Assembly: GCA_029747585.1 (NCBI GenBank)
Contig: JAPEVF010000696.1
Location: 1 to 23,654 of the forward strand
Direction of reading: 5' to 3'
Length of the DNA: 23,654 nt
DNA from: Pleurotus djamor
Taxonomy: Eukaryota > Basidiomycota > Agaricomycetes > Agaricales > Pleurotaceae
The notes under the pieces: model-generated
The model's database searches: none
What the model was told of the DNA's origin: nothing
The model's input: only the letters and a program-made list of their open reading frames with translations
Shown: piece by piece, positions 18,208 to 23,654 of the stretch
Numbering within the stretch: the first letter of the stretch is position 1
Layout of the letters: every line of letters starts with the position of its first letter
Program-made: the position numbers and the translations under genes

Positions 18208-21200
18208 TTATGAGAAGTGTTGGGTTAGCAGTCGCTGCGCAAGCCCAGTGTTCGAGGAACTAGTGGGTGATTTATGAGTCGCTCGGAACTCCTTTGTCAC
18301 CGCCTGCGCCAGTGCATCGTGGGGAAGGGGGATTGTCGGTGGGCGGAAACGTTGGACATGTTTAGCATCTCGCATTTGGCCAATGTTGAGAACTCGATCG
18401 TTCGCTGGTCCCTTATGCACAACGATTGAGGAGGTTAAGTTGGTAGATTCCCGCTCTTCGACAACGTTTCGTGTACCCGAGGCTTGACAGTTGTGACGCG
18501 CGCAATTGTGTGGTGCATTAGCGGTGCAGAGAATATCCTACATGCGAGTTAAGAAAGTCATGGGTTGCCGAAAAGACACTCACCTCAAACTTCGACACAA
18601 TGCATCCGCCCGCAGGCCCCAGAAGAGGCATGCCATATGTTGGTGATGTATGGGTGGCATCAATCCGTTCAATCAAGATGTGTGAGGGCGGGGATGATAT
18701 CGGCAACATGGTGTCACGCAAAATCTCTTTTACCACTCCCACAAATGCCGCCCAACCACCTGAATCCCTAACGAGAACGTAGTCATTTAACTTGCACATG
18801 TCGTTGTTGGCGAGGATCATTGAGACAAAGCCAGCGACCTGTGAGGGCATATCCGTTTGATGGTAAAGCGCTGTCTGAGTCTCGGCGAATGGGCGTGGGA
18901 GCCGCTTATCGGATACGCATGCACCAGTGGTCGGAGGTGAGCGTTCTGCGTGGCCAAGGTAGGAGTTGATTGTGCTTTGAAAGCTTAGAAGCTGAGTCGG
19001 TCCCTGACCTACACATCGCCAGGCAGACCGGTCGAAGACGAATGTATCCGGTGGCTTCGCCATTTCGACATCGGGGAAAAATCCTCCACTGAGGAGGTGT
19101 CGAATGCGGTTTCCTTGAGCGAAAGCACGAGCAATATCACGAGATGGTGCATGCCGATTGGAGTGAACACTTTTCGCTCGAATGACAGCATTGTAGGACT
19201 CGAATGCTTCAGTCGCAAAGAGAATCGCCGGTCCAAAACGACGTATGTGTTCGGGGAGATGGAGCAGGATGTGGAACTTTGGTTTATTGAACCAGCGGGT
19301 GGTCCATTGTGCAGTGCACAGCAGAAAGTGATCGATTTCGGCCTTTAAGGTGTTCTGGAGGATGTGAGAACAACGAACTGAAATAAAATCCGATTCAAGA
19401 CACATACCAGAAAAACATCAATATCTTCAATCTCAGGCTGCCAAATAAGCGGTATTAGCTTCGACAGCGATGTCCACGCAGCGAGGCACTCCTTGGAAAC
19501 GAAGTCGTAAATGACAAATGGAGCAACTTGAGCAATTGTGCGAAAATCACGGCCTGTGAGAGAACCCGCGTACTGGACAAGAGTCTTACCAACAAGAGGC
19601 GAGATCCCAAGGCCAGAGACATCAAAAGATGACAGACGAGACTTGAGGATTTCCAGCTTGTCAGTCTTGCCTTTGAGTTGAACATGGACAATATCACGCC
19701 ACAGATACTTGACAAAACCAAGTAGCACAACATGGAGGATCTCGACAGGTGTGTCTTGGTGTGGATCAAGGCCTAATAGATCAATAATTAAGGAAGGGAA
19801 GTACAAAATAGACACAAGATGGTACATACCATCAAGCTGCCACACCGGGCTCATTGTGTTATTGGGGAACGTCTCAAGTGTGGCTTTGATTGCCTCAGCT
19901 TTGGAATCCGTTCCGTGACGGCCTTTCGTTGACGCGAAAAGTTGTTCTACATAGTGCAATTGGTATGTGTCTTTCGTGCCGGTCTCTGTCCGCATTGTGG
20001 CAACACGCGTTTTCGATCCGGGCAGCTTGGCTTGGTCAAACTGAGATTGTAATGCGGTCATCGTCCGCTCCTTTGATCGAGGTTCGCCAACCTAGTAAAC
20101 AAGTTAAGAGTAGTCATAACACAATAAGAAACCAGGACTGACCTTGATGAAAGATGACACCCGAGTCATCATCTGATGAAGCGTCTCTTTGACCTTTTTG
20201 CTGCGCTTCTTTCCATCCTTCTTCGACCCTGAAAGTGATTTGTCAGCGCCGTTGGTGGAGTCAGAGGCTGCGTCGCTGGCTGCGGCAGACTCGGAACTTG
20301 ATACTCCGGATTCATTGTCTTCTTCGCGAGCGACTGCACCGTGTGGGTGTGATGGTATACCAGATTCGTCTGAGGCGTCGGTGCCTTTAACGAAGCAGGC
20401 TCTACAAAAGAATTTCCCTCGAAGCCCAATGTGGCACGCAAACTCACTCTGCATCGGGTTGTCACCAAGAAGGGCAAGGATCATGGGAATGATAAGGACG
20501 GGCTCCTCGTGAACACAGTCCCAAGCCCATATGCCGTCTTCTTGACTGGATCTAGAAGGGCGAATATTTTTCAGTATTTTTCGTGGTGGCTTGTATCAAA
20601 AACCAACTTGAGTTGCGAAACAACAGCCTCAAGCATCTCTACTGGCGGCGCCTTATTTGATGTGGATAGGAAGTGTATATTGTATTCCTTTTGCTTTTCT
20701 CGAGGCAAACCAGCCGGTATAAATAAGAAGCTATTGTGTTCGTTCCACTTCTTGGAGACGTTGCCCGAGGTGTCGTCGCAATAGAGCCATATTGGGAAAG
20801 CGTAGGTGCGGTGGCCCTTGGATAACGCACGCCAGCGATTTCCTAACTGTGGATCAGTTATCGTCCATGGCGTGGACGTCTTCGTAACAGGGTCATAAAG
20901 ATCTGGAGGCATGATTAGAGCTGAGGGTCACGGTGGAAAGGAAACATTGAGTCGAACCGAGGAATGAATCAAAATCAGGGAGACGATAGTAGCGGTGGTC
21001 GATTTGTAAGTCGGGGAAGGTCTTCATGAGATCATCCTGAGAGATCTCGTAGTCATGGCGCTGAACGACGCGCCACTTCGATGTGCCAGTCCCCAAATCG
21101 ACGACTTCCATCCCCCAGCACTTGGCGTGAACTTTGCTTCCTCTCGTGAACCACCGAATTGGCATTACCACATTACCATCCCTCAACATTGCCGGCTCGT

Positions 21201-22469
21201 GAATGTAGTAGTCCTGGGCGCCCAACCGCAGCATTGGCGTGAGCTGGTTGTCTGGTAATTCATGCAGCCATCGAGCCGCCTGGCGAGCCTCCGAAAGTTT
21301 CTTACCGCTGTCTTCAGGGTAGAATGAAAGGTGCGGCCGAACTTTGGGGTTGGCCATCTCCTATGAAAATCTCGAGTTAATAACCAACATTCAGTCAAAA
21401 GAAAGGATTGAACGGTGAACCTGAGCAATGATATCGGGTAAGCTGTTGACATAGTATTTATGCCCGAAGGCACCGCTATATTTCAGCGTCTTGATGCCGC
21501 ACTTCTTCTGTAGTTCGGCATTGATTTCAACCATTTTCTTCACAGACGGAACGTCGTCGACTTGATTAACCTTGAGGAGCCAAAGAAAGAGGTCTAATTG
21601 TCGATGGGAGAAGACCGAGCGANGCAGGTGCATCAGAATATCGAGGGTACACGTCTAAAACATACGTGAGATTGGTTGATGAGAGAGAGAAGGAAACCGT
21701 TTATACGATTCGGTCTTGCCAAGGGTACCAGTGGCGTGAAAGTGCTTCAGTGTTGATGTGGGATCGTCGGGGCCGTTTTCGAGGGCCGCTGGTAGAGTTC
21801 GCTTCTTCAGCGTCATCACTGTCAAGGACTTGGGGAAGAATATCAGTGAATATTGGTTGAAGTTTGTAACAGAAGGATGCTTACAGACACCCATTGGCTC
21901 TGGAACATCATCAGGTGGTACATCCTCGTCATCCCATTCCTCGTCGTCACCTGCTTCAGAGTCAGAGTCCATGGGTCCGTTTACATACTCATAGAGCTGA
22001 GCGGCCACTTTCCGAACCGCGGCCATTTGGTCTTCAGGCATATTGACCAAATTTTCATCCGAGCTCATTATGCTCAGATTCCAGTGGACAAGGCTCTGGG
22101 GCTGGGGTGGGGTAGATTCAGCAGGGATCTCGTTCGAGGGGTAAGCAAGGGAGTAGACTAAGTTTTGTGTCCCATCTCTAATGAATGCATCAAAGGGTGT
22201 GGGCGGATATGAGCTTGGTGCACCACTGGGAAGGCTCGAAGACGGAGGGGAAGGGTTGAACGTGCGAAGTGCAGAATTGTGCTTGTCGGTATTCTCATGG
22301 GCGGGAATGCGATGCCCCAGGCGGTAGATGCCATCAAAACAGACAAGACACTTGTATTGATTCGTGAGAGTGGGATGGGGTTCCCAATCTGGAATGCGAA
22401 GGAGGTTAGAACAAGCGTGGGAATGCGGACTTAAGACGGACGGTCTGCATTGGGTTCTTCTCGTGGCAT
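18208..22469 (-). CDS. DDE-type transposase, CMC/CACTA-like, 1240 residues
   Basis: Eleven exons (22442-22469, 21885-22388, 21707-21828, 21421-21654, 20958-21360, 20608-20902, 20143-20551, 19830-20091, 19408-19772, 18584-19354, 18208-18537) with 46-60 nt introns join in frame (3723 nt) with no internal stop. A C2H2-like finger comes first (Cys23, Cys26, His40, His46), then an acidic stretch (about 130-170) and an NLS-like GPRKRPRR (192-199). Candidate catalytic residues are Asp473/474 in YCDDTSGN, Asp755 or Asp759 in LDPHQDTPVEILH, and Glu923 or Glu926 in ATEAFESYN. Between the first two lies a zinc-type CHIGLRGKFFCRAC (568-581). The tail carries HNCARHNC. The order fits the CACTA/Tnp2-like group as seen in agaricomycetes; the triad assignment is inference. 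The first exon is only 28 nt with a GTCCGT donor, so the start is the weakest part. An N at 21624 falls in exon 4. Confidence 0.8.
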
Positions 22470-22480
22470 CGTCGATGAGC

Positions 22481-22690
22481 GTTGGTTAACCGAAGTCACG
22501 TAGCGGCAGACGCTCTTCGTTGGTACTCTCGTCCTCAAACGACGGTTAGAAGAGACGTCAAACACAGGTTGAAAATTTGCTCTACAACCTAGGGTTAAAC
22601 CCCTATAACCTAGGTACAANTTTTTTGTATTTCATCGTGGGTTCAAATCACGTTACAACCGCAGGATATCTGAACCTCTGGCCGTGTATC
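22481..22690. repeat. Right subterminal GGTTA/TAACC motif cluster
   Basis: Copies include TTGGTTAACCG (about 22481), CGACGGTTAG (about 22541), CAACCTAGGGTTAAACCCCT with an adjoining ATAACCTAGG (22585-22614), and CAACCGCAGG (about 22656). The cluster lies upstream of the transposase ATG, so it also overlaps that gene's promoter. The arrangement mirrors the left edge at 13863-13999. Confidence 0.5.
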
Positions 22691-23090
22691 GCGTGAAGTA
22701 TGCTAAGAGTATGAAATAAAGTATTTAATTAGTTTTGCCTAAAGTAGGAATTAAAGTATTGATTACTAATTAATCCTACTTCCCACGAAAGTATCTGTGA
22801 GTTATCTTGAAAGTATCTTGATCGGATACTTCACAAATACTTGTGGCTCAAGTACGAAACAAAGTAGTGATTACTAATCAACCATACTTTCCGAAAAAAT
22901 ATTTTTAAAATATTTTGTTAGTATCTTTCTTTCATACTTTCAAGATGCTTTGTCCTCGAGTATATTGAAAGTATGAAACTGAGTTAGCAGATCAATACTT
23001 GTAAGATACTTTCAACCCTAGTATTTTTCAAGTATGAAACCCCGCCACCGTCAAAATACTTGAGCTTCGAGTACGAAACACGGTTCACCT
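22691..23090. repeat. AT-rich block of AAAGTAT/ATACTTT words with duplicated sub-units
   Basis: About twenty AAGTA or TACTT words occur in 400 bp. Two longer direct repeats stand out: AAAGTATTGATTACTAATTA at 22753 versus AAAGTAGTGATTACTAATCA at 22861, and about 26 bp at 22835-22860 versus 23054-23079 sharing CGAGTACGAAAC- or CAAGTACGAAAC-type ends. No coding frame is present. It could be a non-autonomous element or the outer flank of the transposon. Confidence 0.55.
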
Positions 23091-23125
23091 ATGACAAGAC
23101 GGACCGGCTTGGTTCTGGGCCGGCA

Positions 23126-23205
23126 CATCTAAGAGGGGAGGGGAGAGGGGAGAGAGGGGAAAGGAGAGAAGGGAGAGGGGAGAGGGGAGAGAGAGGGGAG
23201 AGAGG
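23126..23205 (+). repeat. Purine-rich GAGGGGA tract
   Basis: About 80 bp of irregular GAGAGGGGA units. It is a strand-asymmetric polypurine run with no coding value; translations in either direction are Arg/Gly/Glu or Ser/Pro/Leu low complexity. Confidence 0.8.
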
Positions 23206-23296
23206 TCGGGACAGCAACGGCGACGGGAGCGAGTCTCCAGGGGTACAGGGCGGAGGATAGGGACAAAGGAGACAAGATATAGCAAGGAATTTCGCC

Positions 23297-23516
23297 GGAA
23301 TTCCCAAGGGATCCGTGTAAGGAAAACAAAGGATCCAATGGAAAGTCCGAAATCGTGAAATTCCGAGAGAAACCGCCAGTTTCCTTACGGATCCTTTGGG
23401 AATTTCTTGATTCCAGACGGTTTCATGAAATTCCCAAAGGATTCGTAGGGAAACCAACGGTTTCTTGGGGAATTTTCCGAAAGCGTCTGGAATCAAAAAA
23501 TTCCCAAAGGAACCAC
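23297..23516. repeat. Cluster of alternating inverted repeats centred on GGATCC
   Basis: A unit resembling AATTCCCAAAGGATCCGTAA plus GGAAAC occurs at 23297-23327 (plus), 23379-23406 (inverted), 23427-23454 (plus) and, shortened, 23497-23516 (plus). In addition, TTGATTCCAGACG (23407-23419) and CGTCTGGAATCAA (23484-23496) are perfect inverse complements. The segment could fold into nested hairpins. The first and last bases of the window carry similar AATTC and GGAATTTT words. Confidence 0.7.
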
Positions 23517-23654
23517 TGGTTTCCTCGAATTATTTGGGGAGTCTGATAAGACGGGTAGGAGGTGGTAAGTCTTTGATGGTCGCGCGCTGACTTTCTTCAT
23601 GCTCAAAGTGCACCTGGATTGCTGGAACGAAGTTCCGAACTTGTTGGGAATTTT

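Larger units (their letters stand above)
13861..22690. mobile_element. Putative large DNA transposon (CMC/CACTA-like), boundaries approximate
   Basis: The block contains an open DDE-type transposase (18208-22469), a tail-to-tail coiled-coil gene (17465-18169), a divergent accessory gene (15532-17250) and further spliced sequence to about 14.3 kb. Dense GGTTA/TAACC motifs occur only near 13863-13999 and 22481-22690. Candidate terminal pairs are CACGGCCA at 13924-13931 with its inverse at 22679-22686, and TAGGTTATA at 13936-13944 with its inverse at 22604-22612. I could not find a clear target-site duplication at these positions, so the true ends remain unproven. An N at 22620 sits in the right edge. 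Calling this one element rather than adjacent insertions is an inference from gene compactness and the matching edges. Confidence 0.55.

Noticed and set aside
18208..22469. Assignment to Plavaka or KDZ transposases
   Set aside because: I do not see the motif spacing I associate with Plavaka, nor the Cys-rich inserts of KDZ, so I kept a general CMC/CACTA-like label.
22431..22619. A minus-strand frame starting at 22619 as the transposase N terminus
   Set aside because: It reads through the GGTTA repeat cluster; the ATG at 22469 followed by a 53-nt intron joins the finger-containing exon in phase with less strain.
22624..22650. A GGTTCAAATC-like tRNA B-box
   Set aside because: No matching A-box, acceptor stem or anticodon arm could be folded around it; it belongs to the GGTT motif cluster.

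Overview
The window looks like a draft scaffold from a filamentous basidiomycete (Agaricomycetes; possibly Cantharellales, but that is only an impression). The evidence is dense 45-90 nt introns with GTNNGT donors and YAG acceptors, TATA-type promoters, a fungal Tsr3 and Spa2, and a transposase of a type I associate with agaricomycete genomes. Isolated N positions mark unresolved assembly junctions.

Layout. 0-4.2 kb: the 3' exon of an unrecognised plus-strand gene; a minus-strand spliced unit (TATA about 2.10 kb, first ATG about 1.77 kb) overlapping a diverged tandem repeat; then 3.08-3.97 kb, a striking series of near-identical short motifs, each placed just after a TATACAG splice-acceptor-like site. 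4.9-6.0 kb: a complete six-exon TSR3 gene (18S rRNA acp-transferase) on the minus strand. 7.2-8.7 kb: the middle of a SPA2-type polarity gene, cut at both ends at N-containing junctions. 8.7-13.8 kb: no convincing intact gene, only repeats and decayed coding traces.

13.9-22.7 kb is the most coherent block and reads as one large DNA transposon. It carries (i) an 11-exon, 1240-codon DDE-type transposase on the minus strand whose spliced frame I find fully open, (ii) a 177-codon plus-strand coiled-coil protein ending 38 bp from the transposase stop (tail to tail), (iii) a 7-exon, 443-codon minus-strand accessory gene sharing a 214-bp bidirectional promoter with (ii) and carrying one in-frame TGA, and (iv) poorly resolved spliced sequence at 14.3-15.3 kb with a tandemly duplicated exon/intron module. 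GGTTA/TAACC motifs cluster at both edges. I infer that (i) cuts and joins DNA and that (ii) and (iii) are element-encoded partners; their function is unknown.

22.7-23.65 kb holds AT-rich AAAGTA repeats, a purine-rich tract and a cluster of inverted GGATCC-centred repeats, with no gene seen.

All gene models were spliced by eye. Those for TSR3, the transposase, the accessory gene and the coiled-coil gene are the firmest, because exon lengths keep frame across every junction.
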